From positions 45,975-109,974 of the forward strand of contig NW_026516339.1 in the NCBI RefSeq assembly GCF_025602895.1: DNA of 64,000 bases, in the 5' to 3' direction. Origin of the DNA: Polychytrium aggregatum. Its lineage: Eukaryota; Chytridiomycota; Chytridiomycetes; Polychytriales. The position numbers were made by a program, and so were the translations under genes. The notes beneath the pieces were generated by a model. That model saw nothing but the letters and a program-made list of their open reading frames with translations, ran no database searches and was not told the origin of the DNA. Below, piece after piece: positions 27,618 through 36,586 of the stretch. The number at the start of each line of letters is the position of its first letter. Within the stretch, counting starts at the first letter, position 1.

Positions 27618-30077
27618 GCTCCTGCCTCGTTCCAAGCCTTCGTCAACGATGTCCTCCGTGAATACCTTGACCAGTTCGTGGTCGTCTACCTGGACGACAT
27701 CCTGATCTACTCCTCCGATCCTACCGAGCACGAGGCTCATGTCAAGAAAGTCCTGACCAAGCTCCAAGACGCCGGACTCTCACTCAAGCTTGAAAAGTGT
27801 GAGTTCGACCAGTCCTCCGTCGCCTTCCTCGGGTTCATCATCTCGCCCGATGGAATCTCCATGGATCCCGACAAGGTCAAGGCCATCCAGGAGTGGGAGA
27901 TCCCTCGATCTGCCCACGACATCCAAGTCTTCCTCGGCCTGGCGAACTTCTACCGTCGGTTCGTCAAGGATTATTCCAAGATCGCCACCCCGCTGACGGA
28001 CCTCCTGAAGAAGGACATCAAGTTCTCCTGGTCTCCCTCGGCCCAAACGTCATTCCTGAAGCTTAAGGAATGCCTGAGCACCGGTCCTGTCCTCCGCCAC
28101 TTCGACCCCGAGCGTCAGTGCGTCATCGAAGCCGACGCATCTGACTATGCTCTTGGTGCTGTTCTCAGTCAGCGCGACGACGAAGGCCTCCTCCACCCCG
28201 TGGCCTTTTACTCCCGGAAGCTGCTCGATGCGGAAATGAATTATCAAATCTATGATAAGGAACTTCTCGCCATCGTCGCAGCCTTCAAGCAATGGAGACA
28301 CTACCTCGAGTTCTCCTCCCAAGCCACCGAGGTCGTCACCGACCACAAGAACCTCGAATACTTCCAGACCTCCCGCAACCTCAGCCGTCGCCAAGTCCGT
28401 TGGTCCGAGATCCTTGGCGACTACAACTTCGTCATCAGGTATCGACCCGGAACCCTCAACAATGCCGCCGACGCCCTCTCCCGCAAGGACAAGTTCCCTA
28501 AGGAGGGGGGTGACTCCCGTAGCTCCCCGAACACCCAGACCCTGCTGCCACCAAAACTCTTCGTTTCCGCCCTCCGAGCTGTTCCCGTTGCCCCCGAGTC
28601 CGAGGATATCGCCGTCCTCATCAAGTCAAGCCTCAAGAAGGACTCTACCTTTGGTCCGATCCTGTCCCAAGTCCTCAAGAACCCTGCCTCCTGTCCCGGC
28701 TACTCCGTCGACAACGACCTTCTGCTCTTTGAAGGTCTCGTCTGCGTCCCCGATGTCCCCGAGCTCAAGCGCAAGATTCTCGTCGAGTGCCACGACTCGC
28801 CGACTGCCGGCCACTTCGGCGTCGCCAAGACCTTTGAGCTCGTCTCCCGGACCTTCCACTGGCCGACCATGCGTCGCTACATCAAGGAGTATGTCTCCGG
28901 ATGCGACACCTGCCAGCGGAACAAGCACTCCCGTCACAAGCCCTACGGACTCCTTGCCTCGCTCCCTGTTCCCGATCGCCCTTGGTCTTCTGTTTCGGTC
29001 GACTTCATCACCCAGCTCCCCGAATCCTCCGGACACACAGCCATCTGTGTGTTTGTCGACCGATTCACCAAGATGGCCCACTTCGTCCCGTCAAGCAACG
29101 AGGCCAACGCCGAGGACACTGCTCGGATGTTTGTCGAGCATGTCTTCACCAAGCACGGTCTTCCAGACGATATCGTCTCAGACCGAGGATCTACCTTTGC
29201 CTCCAAGTTCTTCCAAGCCGTCCTGACCCGCCTCAAGATCAAGCACAAGATGTCGACTGCCTTCCATCCGCAGACCGACGGCCAGACCGAGCGGGTCAAC
29301 GCCATCCTCGAGCAGTACCTCCGCTGCTTCATCAACTTCCAGCAAGACGACTGGGCCCAGCTCCTCCCTCACGCCGAGTTCACCTACAACAACACCTCTC
29401 AAGCAACCCTCGGCTGCTCCCCCTTCTTCGCCTACACCGGCTACCACCCTCGTTTTTCCGTCGCCCTTCCCCGCACCACCAAGAATGCCTCCGTCGCCGA
29501 CGATCAAGCCCGAGCCATTCACTCCCTCCACGATGAACTCAAGTTCAACATCGCCCTTGCCCAGGACTCCCAAGCCAAGTTCTACGACCCCGGCCACTCC
29601 CCTTCCCCTCCGTTCAAGGTTGGAGACCGAGTCTGGCTCTCCGCCAAGAACATCAAGACCCAGCGACCCACGGCCAAGCTCGACCACACCAAGCTTGGGC
29701 CGTTCAAGATCGTCGCTCAAGTCGGTTCCCGCGCTTTCAAGTTGGACTTGCCCTCGTCCATGCGCATCCATCCTGTGTTCCACGTCTCCCTGCTCGAGCC
29801 CGCCGCCGATGACAAGATCCCAGGTCGAATCATCCCGCCCCCTCCACCCATCCAAGTCGACGGCCACGACGAATGGGAAGTCGAACAGATCCTGGACTCC
29901 AGGCTGTTCCGAGGTAAGCTCCAGTATCTTGTGCACTGGCGTGGCTACACGGTGATGGATTGCACCTGGGAGCCCGCCAGCAATCTTGCACATTGTCCGG
30001 AGCCTGTCGCAGCCTACCACTCCTCTCATCCCTCGAAGCCTGGCCCTCTCGGAGCTCGGGCCTTGAGAGGGGGGTAG
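27618..30077 (+). CDS. pol: C3 Pol, RT to chromodomain
   Basis: Frame open from [19 protein letters not shown] through YLDDILIYS, RNase H (IEADASDYALGAVLSQ), integrase HHCC finger (CDTCQRNKHSRHKP), DDE core (SVDFITQLPES, VSDRGSTFAS, HPQTDGQTERVN) and a chromodomain (EVEQILDSRLFRGKLQYLVH, WRGYTVMDCTWEPAS) to the stop at 30077. The N-terminal part of the protein is missing because of D; the 160 bases upstream that extend the open frame belong to the D LTR. Confidence 0.93.
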   Translation, partial: APASFQAFVNDVLREYLDQFVVVYLDDILIYSSDPTEHEAHVKKVLTKLQDAGLSLKLEKCEFDQSSVAFLGFIISPDGISMDPDKVKAIQEWEIPRSAHDIQVFLGLANFYRRFVKDYSKIATPLTDLLKKDIKFSWSPSAQTSFLKLKECLSTGPVLRHFDPERQCVIEADASDYALGAVLSQRDDEGLLHPVAFYSRKLLDAEMNYQIYDKELLAIVAAFKQWRHYLEFSSQATEVVTDHKNLEYFQTSRNLSRRQVRWSEILGDYNFVIRYRPGTLNNAADALSRKDKFPKEGGDSRSSPNTQTLLPPKLFVSALRAVPVAPESEDIAVLIKSSLKKDSTFGPILSQVLKNPASCPGYSVDNDLLLFEGLVCVPDVPELKRKILVECHDSPTAGHFGVAKTFELVSRTFHWPTMRRYIKEYVSGCDTCQRNKHSRHKPYGLLASLPVPDRPWSSVSVDFITQLPESSGHTAICVFVDRFTKMAHFVPSSNEANAEDTARMFVEHVFTKHGLPDDIVSDRGSTFASKFFQAVLTRLKIKHKMSTAFHPQTDGQTERVNAILEQYLRCFINFQQDDWAQLLPHAEFTYNNTSQATLGCSPFFAYTGYHPRFSVALPRTTKNASVADDQARAIHSLHDELKFNIALAQDSQAKFYDPGHSPSPPFKVGDRVWLSAKNIKTQRPTAKLDHTKLGPFKIVAQVGSRAFKLDLPSSMRIHPVFHVSLLEPAADDKIPGRIIPPPPPIQVDGHDEWEVEQILDSRLFRGKLQYLVHWRGYTVMDCTWEPASNLAHCPEPVAAYHSSHPSKPGPLGARALRGG

Positions 30078-30632
30078 TGTCATGAACACCCTCTGCCTTT
30101 GCCCTCTTCCTTCCTTTGCCTTTGCCCTTTCCTTTCTGTTTGCCCGTCTTAGTGCTTTCCCTTCCTTCTGTTTGTTGTCTTCCCGCCAGCACGCGCGCTG
30201 CCTGTGTTCCGTTCCCGCTCCCTTACTGTTGGTCATGGGTTACGCCCACGACGCCGCCTCGACGCCGCCTGACGCCTTGGCGCCGCCATGCCGCCGCCAC
30301 TGACGCCCGCTGACTCACGGATCCCGAGTCACGGCCGCCACCTGCTTCGCTCGCTGCTTCGCCCTCCCCGCCGCTGCTTCGCTCCTGCCCCCTCGCTCTG
30401 CAGCGTCGATCCTTGGCGCTCGCATAAATAGCCCTCCGACCAGCCTCTGTCTTTTGCCTTCGTCTTGCCACTTTGTATTTTTAGTATCCTCAGCCTTGGA
30501 TCTAGAATAAAACTTTGGCTTCACACTTGACACTCTGTGTCCCAGTCCAGTCCCCGCTCCTCTCCCTACGTTCGAGTCTTGCATTAGGACTCTTGCGCAC
30601 TTCCCTGCTTGCCCCGTTGTCCAGTCTTGACA
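30078..30632 (+). repeat. C3 3' LTR (555 bp)
   Basis: Same ends as the C1 LTR but 26 bp shorter, mainly through a deletion after the TTCTGTTTGTT stretch near 30175, where C1 has an extra segment. The TATA-like sequence (30423) and GTCTTGCCA (30462) keep the 39-bp spacing. Confidence 0.92.
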
Positions 30633-30698
30633 GACAGGACTAGGAAAGGGGCGGGGCTAGGAGCGGAAGATACCAAGCAGGTGGTATCAGTAGAAGAG

Positions 30699-30710
30699 AG
30701 TTCGAACAAA
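30699..30710 (-). other. E self-priming primer-binding site
   Basis: Minus-strand TTTGTTCGAACT pairs over 12 nt with AGTTCGAACAAA in the LTR (30810-30799), which starts exactly 39 bp downstream of TATAAAT (30849). Confidence 0.75.
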
Positions 30711-30711
30711 G

Positions 30712-31130
30712 TGTAAGGAGTGAACAAGCGCAAGGACGAAGACCAAGTGCTTGGTATGAGCTTTATTAGCTTTTAGCCCCGAACACCAAAGAACAAGTTT
30801 TGTTCGAACTGGTGTTCAACATAGGCTCAGACATGCAGGGCTATTTATAGACCGGGAGAAGGTCGAGGGGCAAAAGTGGGCGAGAAGGGTGGAGCATCAC
30901 AGAGAAGCGAGAAGGGGGTGCGAGAGTGGCTGGTGTGCAAGCGAGAGAGGCTTGGCACAGCCCGGGGACATGTGCCGAGCGGTGGGGGAGGCAGGAAACC
31001 AGTAGACGCGGGTGGCAACGGCGCGTGCTCATGCATGGGGGCAAACAAACACGTGGGGACTCATGATTGGTGCGGAGGGCGAGAGCATGCGGGACAATCT
31101 CATTGGTCCGTTGTGATGCTGGTCATCACA
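30712..31130 (-). repeat. E 5' LTR (419 bp)
   Basis: Minus strand starts TGTGATGACCAGC and ends CTCCTTACA; TATAAATAG at 30849-30841. Confidence 0.85.
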
Positions 31131-33205
31131 ATGGCGAGCAACTCCTTGTCATGCACATCGTAGCGACTCTCGTTGGGCAGCAGCTTTCGGGAGTGGAAGG
31201 CTACGGGGCGTAGCACATCCTCCCCGTCCGGCTGCGAGAGTACTGCTCCGATGGCAAAGTCGGACGCATCAGTCTCGACCACAAATGGGGCATCCATCCT
31301 GGGATGTGCAAGGACGGGTGCGGACGTAAAGGCTTGTTTGAGTGAGTCGAATGCATGCTGTGCCTTGGGTGTCCACGCAAAGGGGATGTCCTTGCGAGTA
31401 AGTTCGTTGAGCGGGATTGCCACGGAGGAGTATGCGTTGATGAATTGTCGGTAGAAATTTGCAAATCCCAGGAACCGTTGCACTCCCTTGACCGAGTGGG
31501 GAGGCTTCCATTCGATAACAGACTGGACTTTGGCCGGGTCCATGCTGATACAGCCTGTAGATACGACATAACCAAGGAATTCGACCTCTTGGCAATCGAA
31601 GTGACACTTTTCGAGCTTGCCGAAGAGCCCGTGGCTTCTGAGGCGAGAGAGGACTTCCCGGACGTGTTGATCGTGTGTCTTCTGTGATGGCGAGAACACC
31701 AAAATGTCATCCAAATAGACGACCACATAGGTGTCTAGGAGGTCACGGAACACATCGTTAAGGAAATGCTGAAACACGGCGGGTGCATTCGTGAGCCCAA
31801 AGGGCATCACTAAGTACTCGAAGAGGCCGAACGGGGTGCGGAAGGCTGTTTTCCATTCGTCGCCTGCACGGATGCGTACAAGGTTGTACGCACCGCGCAG
31901 GTCGATTTTCGAAAACACCTTTGCCCCGCTCAGGCGCTCGAGCAGTGCGGGAATCAGTGGAAGCGGATACCGGTTCCGAACTGTGATCTTGTTCAGGCTT
32001 CTGTAGTCAACACACAAGCGCAGTGTGCCGTCTTTCTTCCGAACGAATAGGACAGGGGAAGCCGCGGGAGACTTGGACGGGCGAATGAATCCCTTCGCAA
32101 GATTCTCGTCCAAGTACTCCCGTAGTGCTTTCGTTTCTTCCACCGACAGATTGTAAATGGGACCGAAAGGGGGGGACTTGTCGGGGACGAGGTCGATGCT
32201 GCAATCGTATGGGCGGTGATCGGGCAGTCGGTCTGCCTTTCCCTTACTGAACACATCGGCAAAGTCACCGTACTTCTCCGGCAATGTAGCTGGAGGATTG
32301 CTTCCTCCAGTTGGGTGAGAGGCGGCAACAACGATGGGAGCCGTCGGGATATCGACGGTCCCGGCCGCCCAGTCGACTGTGGGATTGTGCTGGTGAAGCC
32401 AAGGCAAGCCAAGCACAACTGGCGCGTGCGGGCTGGGCATGAGGTCGAGCACGAGGGGCTGCTCGTGGCCGCCGACCGCAATCGTCAGCGGCTCGGTCTC
32501 TTCGGTGATCGTGGGAAGGGCGTGTCCGTCGATGCCTTCCGCAGCCAGTGGCTTGTCTTTGGTGTGGATGGCAAGTCCCACTTCCTTGGCAAACGTGGGA
32601 TCGATCAAGCATGCGGAGCATCCGCTGTCGACCATGGCGAGCGTTGGGGCCACGAGGTCACCTTGTTGGAGCTGGATGGGGATAAGGAACAGCTTGGAGT
32701 CTTGGCGGCGTGCAATCATTGACAAAGCGGCAACCATATGCACGCAGTCGGGGTCGGGCGTGTCGCCACCACCATGCGGGGGGCATGTGGTGGGGGCGGT
32801 GTTGGCTGTGAGGGGCGTGCTGCCAGGTGGGGGAGCATGTGGGGGGACTGGGGCATGGGAAGTCTGCTTTGGGAAGTGGATGGGCAGGTTGCTGGACTCG
32901 AGGATGGGTGGGTGCATGAGGTAACGGAGGTCCACCTTGGCCCGAGGGCAAGTGGTAGCGGCGGTGGTCGAGGTGTTTGAGAGCGGCGCATGCTCTTGGA
33001 CGGGTCGAATGGTCTGGGGCTGGGGGGCGGCCTGGAAGAACGAGGCGGGGCTGGGTTGCGGGATGGGTACGGGTCGGGGAGTTAGGGCAGGTTGGGCCTT
33101 GGGATGGGCGGTAGCAATTGGTCTTTGAGGTTTGGAAAAGACTTTATTGCTGACATTGTCGGTCAGCGCCAGAGCAGCGGCCCTTAGAGGCTCTGGCGCA
33201 TGTCG
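31131..33205 (-). CDS. pol: F Pol (protease, RT, RNase H part)
   Basis: Minus strand, -1 frame from 33205; first internal ATG at 32935. A Pro/Thr-rich start precedes the protease (AMVDSGCSACLID), then reverse transcriptase (VDYRSLNKITVRNRYPLPLI, YLDDILVFS near 31715) and RNase H (VETDASDFAIGAVLSQ), ending at DKELLAI where the E LTR begins. Integrase and beyond are outside the window. Confidence 0.92.
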
Positions 33206-33211
33206 TTTCCC
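33166..33211 (-). promoter_or_regulatory. F -1 frameshift signal over the gag stop
   Basis: Minus strand: GGGAAAC (33211-33205), a 5-nt spacer, perfect 10-bp stem GCGCCAGAGC/GCTCTGGCGC (33199-33190, 33175-33166) with a 14-nt loop that contains the gag stop TAA. The -1 frame is open through the structure. Confidence 0.87.
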
Positions 33212-33734
33212 GACTCGGTGTTGGTTCGGCGGTTGGGGCAGGCCTTGACAAAGTGTCCGGCCTCCCCGCAGTACAGGCAGAGATTATTGGCTCTGCGATG
33301 TCTGCGTTCGGCTTCGCGGGAGGCCGAACCGGAGCCGGGGACTTGAGCCACCAAGGGGTCGTCTTGGGCTTCCTTGAATCCTGCGGGTGGAGGCAGCTCG
33401 AGGTTGGGACGGCGAGGGCGGCGGTCCTCCTCGAGACGGCGCTGGTAGATGCGGGCGTCGAGGCGAGTCGCCACTTCGATGAGCTCTTCAAGCGTGGCAG
33501 GCAGCTCGCCTCGAATCGCGAGCATGTCTTTGACGTCGGTGTTGAGCCCGCGGTAAAACTGGGCGATCAGAGCCTGTTCGTCCCAGTGGATCTCCGCTTG
33601 GAGGAGCTGGAACTCAGAGGCGAAGATCGCAACAGACCGCTTGCCTTGGGTGAGGCGCATGATAGCGCCTTCAGACCGGACGACGGAGTGCGGGTCGCCA
33701 AAACGAGCTTCGAGCTGGCGAACGAAGGTGGCAA
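33184..33734 (-). CDS. gag: F Gag, C-terminal part
   Basis: After the G1 insertion Gag continues TFVRQLEARFGDPHSVVRSE, then FYRGLNTDVKDMLAI, and a normal CCHC knuckle (CLYCGEAGHFVKAC), ending SGNDMRQSL-stop. Joins in frame to the N-terminal part at 44674-44895 (255 residues in total). The apparent start further upstream (33846) is inside the G1 LTR and is not real. Confidence 0.9.
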
Positions 33735-34043
33735 TGTAGGAGATGGTATCTCCGACGCTGTGCTGCGCGTACTGCGCGTACTGCGCGGCGCAGTGGGTCG
33801 TGACCTGTGCTGCGCTTTGCGTTTTCACGCACCGCAGGCAGGCCACCGCAGGGTATACCTGCGGGTTGCCCCCGTTCCCCCCGTTTGTCTGGAGTTCGGT
33901 TTTATCGTGAATAAACGTAAGTGCTCCCCGAGCTCACCCGTCCGCTAGAGTAGCCTAGCACCGCCCTGTTCTGCCCCGTCCTGTCTTGTCTTGTACCCCC
34001 TCCCTCCCCGTCTTGCCCCAACGTCCCAGTAGTGGACGTTACA
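33735..34043 (+). repeat. G1 5' LTR (309 bp)
   Basis: Starts TGTAGGAGATGG and ends AGTGGACGTTACA. Contains three close copies of a GTACTGCGC-type motif near 33768-33795. No clear TATA box. Confidence 0.94.
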
Positions 34044-34061
34044 TGGTAGCATCGGAAATCC
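34044..34061 (+). other. G1 tRNA-type primer-binding site
   Basis: TGGTAGCATCGGAAATCC lies directly after the LTR and begins TGG, the complement of a tRNA 3' CCA. The tRNA species is not assigned. I found no matching complement in the LTR, so G does not appear to self-prime. The G2 copy is at 41409-41426. Confidence 0.7.
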
Positions 34062-34165
34062 TCGTCTTGTTTTCGTCCTGTTTGTCCTCTTTCTAGATCC
34101 TCAAGCTGGATCCCGCCTCTCTTGCCGACCGACTCTCCTCTCTGTCCCTGGAGCCTGCCCCTGCC

Positions 34166-34987
34166 ATGAGCAACCCCCGCCCACTTCCGGAAGCCTTCCT
34201 CAAGACCTTCCGTGCCCCAGTGTTTACTGGGAAGAGCCGCTCCTCCTCGGTGGAGGACTGGCTGCAGCAACTCGAGGACTACCTCGATGCTGCCCAAGTC
34301 GCCCCCACCCACCACATCGTCGCCGCCAAGCTCTGCTTAAAGGACCAGGCGTACCGTTGGTACCGCCGCCAAGGGTTCGACGAGCAGAGCGAAGGTGTGT
34401 TTGACGACTTCAAGGACCGCCTCCGTCGCCGCTTCGGCAGCCCCAATGCTGAACTCATTGCCCGTGACAAGCTATACTCTCTCGTGCAGCGTGGTTCTGT
34501 GACCCGCTACATCGAGGAGTTTGAAGACCTCTCCTCCCAGATTGAGGAGCTGGGCTCTGCTGATGCGATGTACCTCTTCCAGAAGGGCCTCAAGCCCAAG
34601 ATCAGAGAGTACATCGCCAGCAACCCTGATGCCCGCAAGTCCCTGGACGTGATGATGGACGTTGCCGAGAACCTCGACAACGTCCAGTACCATGGCCGCC
34701 AGTTCTACCCGCAGCTGGCAGGCGGCCATCGGTCTCATCACGTCCCAGCCCGTCCGCCTCGCCCGGCCCCGCCCGCAAGACCCATGCCTGAGCCCATGGA
34801 CGTTGACGTCAACGCCATGGAGGCTCGTGGCCCTCCCCGCTCCCGGTTCCAGCAAGCTGCCACTGTCTCCCCCAAGGACAGACAGAAGCAGGAGGACCTC
34901 CGCCATGGTTCCTGCTTCTTCTGTCACCGACCGGGACACCAGGCCAAGGAGTGCCCCATGAAGTCGGGAAACGGCCGACCCTACTAG
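34166..34987 (+). CDS. gag: G1 Gag
   Basis: 273 residues: capsid domain ([53 protein letters not shown]), then a Pro/Arg-rich linker with a PMDVDVN motif and a CCHC knuckle ([14 protein letters not shown]). Ends ...SGNGRPY-stop. The stop is in the frameshift hairpin. Intact and same translation as in G2. Confidence 0.94.
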   Translation: MSNPRPLPEAFLKTFRAPVFTGKSRSSSVEDWLQQLEDYLDAAQVAPTHHIVAAKLCLKDQAYRWYRRQGFDEQSEGVFDDFKDRLRRRFGSPNAELIARDKLYSLVQRGSVTRYIEEFEDLSSQIEELGSADAMYLFQKGLKPKIREYIASNPDARKSLDVMMDVAENLDNVQYHGRQFYPQLAGGHRSHHVPARPPRPAPPARPMPEPMDVDVNAMEARGPPRSRFQQAATVSPKDRQKQEDLRHGSCFFCHRPGHQAKECPMKSGNGRPY

Positions 34988-35009
34988 GTGGCTCTGGAGC
35001 CCTAGTAGG
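34966..35009 (+). promoter_or_regulatory. G1 -1 frameshift signal over the gag stop
   Basis: GGGAAAC (34966-34972, in frame), 7-nt spacer, 9-bp stem CCTACTAGG/CCTAGTAGG (34980-34988, 35001-35009) enclosing a small inner stem GCTC/GAGC. The gag stop TAG (34985-34987) is in the 5' arm. Pol is open in -1 frame. Confidence 0.87.
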
Positions 35010-36268
35010 AGACCAACGCCGTGGATTGCTCAATGCAGTCCACGCGTCTCCAGAGGAAGTTCACCTCGCCCCCTCCCCCGAAGGAGAAACAAACCAAGTG
35101 TTGTGCGTCGTGCGAGAGGTGCATGGTGGCGCAAGCCGCCTGCCTCTCCACGAACGTGAAGAGAAAACCAAAATTGAAAACCAAAACAAAAAAGAAAATC
35201 AAGAACCCTTGAGGGACAGGACCGCCTGTGCCCTCACCCCTGTCAAGTCGTGTGTGTCGGATGCTTCCGACATGTGTCCGCAAGCCGTGGACGTCGTGTG
35301 CAATGGCGTGCTGACGCCGCAGGCCCCCGCAATGGCCGAACCCTATCCAAAATGTCCGAGTGGCCGTGATGAAGCCAACCAAGACCAAGTGTCGCCCGTT
35401 CCCCCAAGTCAAGTCATGGTGCAGGAGGCTGTGCAGGAGGACCATGAAGAGTCCCTGCTGTACCTCCCTGCCACCGTCCAAGGTCACACCGTCCGAATGA
35501 TGGTGGACTCTGGAGCAAGCTGCAACTTTGTCAGCAGACGCTTGCTCCAGGAGCTCAACATACATGCAACCAAGAAGAAGTCGCCGATGAGTGTGGCGCT
35601 TGCAGACGATCGTGTGCAGCAGTGCACACACCAAGTGGTCCTGCGAGTGGCCCTCCATCCCAAGTACCATCCTGTCCTGTTGTTCCAAGTGATCGACACC
35701 AAGTTCGATGCCATCCTCGGCATGAGCTGGCTTGCTCGTGCCGAGCCGACTCCAGTCGTCGACTGGAAAGGCCGCACTGTCCGTGTTGGCCCTGACATTG
35801 TCCTGCAGGGCATGGCCTCACCCAACATGCCACCTCTCCTCTCAGCCATGCAATTCAAGAGGCTGATCAAGAAGGACACGTCGTTCCTCTGTGTCGTGCG
35901 TGAGGTCGACGACACCGACCAAGCCGGTCCCGGTCCCCCGCCTGTGGTGACCAAGCTGCTCGACGAGTACAAGGACGTATTCCCCGACCAGTTGCCACAA
36001 TGCCTGCCACCCCAACGCACCGTCGATCATCGCATCGACATCGAACCAGGCTCGTCGCCTCCGTCAAGACCGACGTACCAACTGTCGCTGACGGAGATGG
36101 ACGAACTCAAGCGCCAGTTGGATGACCTCCTCGCCCATGGGTTCATCCGCCCGAGCCAGTCACCGTATGGTGCACCAGTGCTCTTTGTCAAGAAGAAAGA
36201 AGGTGATCTCAGGATGTGCGTCGACTATCGCGCACTAAACAAACAGACCATCAAGAACACCTACCCGT
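34972..36268 (+). CDS. pol: G1 Pol, N-terminal part
   Basis: -1 frame from the slip site: a long linker, aspartic protease ([13 protein letters not shown]), then the start of reverse transcriptase ([37 protein letters not shown]). Stops at the G2 LTR; the code resumes at 41741. The two parts sum to 3912 nt, the same as G2 pol. Confidence 0.93.
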
Positions 36269-36577
36269 TGTAACGTCCACTACTGGGACGTTGGGGCAAG
36301 ACGGGGAGGGAGGGGGTACAAGACAAGACAGGACGGGGCAGAACAGGGCGGTGCTAGGCTACTCTAGCGGACGGGTGAGCTCGGGGAGCACTTACGTTTA
36401 TTCACGATAAAACCGAACTCCAGACAAACGGGGGGAACGGGGGCAACCCGCAGGTATACCCTGCGGTGGCCTGCCTGCGGTGCGTGAAAACGCAAAGCGC
36501 AGCACAGGTCACGACCCACTGCGCCGCGCAGTACGCGCAGTACGCGCAGCACAGCGTCGGAGATACCATCTCCTACA
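36269..36577 (-). repeat. G2 3' LTR (309 bp)
   Basis: Reverse complement of the G1 LTR; borders CCCGT in G1 pol. Confidence 0.94.
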
Positions 36578-36586
36578 CTCCCACAC

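Larger units (their letters stand above)
27618..30632 (+). mobile_element. Element C3, 3' half of a plus-strand C copy
   Basis: Starts within reverse transcriptase at the D insertion point (GCTCC) and runs to the 3' LTR end. Its 5' half is beyond D, outside the window. It is inserted in the leader of element E (flank GACAG at 30633-30637). Confidence 0.92.
30633..31130 (-). mobile_element. Element E, 5' LTR and leader only
   Basis: On the minus strand an LTR (31130-30712) is followed by a primer site and about 75 bp of leader, then C3. No E protein is visible; the rest would be left of the window. E is inserted in the F RNase H code (target side ATGGC, 31131-31135). The primer core AGTTCGAACAA and the TGTGATGA start are shared with family B, so E is probably a relative of B. 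Confidence 0.82.

Noticed and set aside
26279-27646. Longer D Gag starting at 27646
   Set aside because: The extension lies in the D LTR and the GGCAA repeat (low-complexity LALPC); the start at 27259 gives a normal Gag.
33750-33800. Short GTACTGCGC repeats in the G LTR as a CRISPR-like array
   Set aside because: Unit too short, no spacers, present in all four G LTR copies.
33184-33846. F Gag fragment starting [10 protein letters not shown]
   Set aside because: The first 37 codons are G1 LTR sequence; true Gag continues from 44674-44895.
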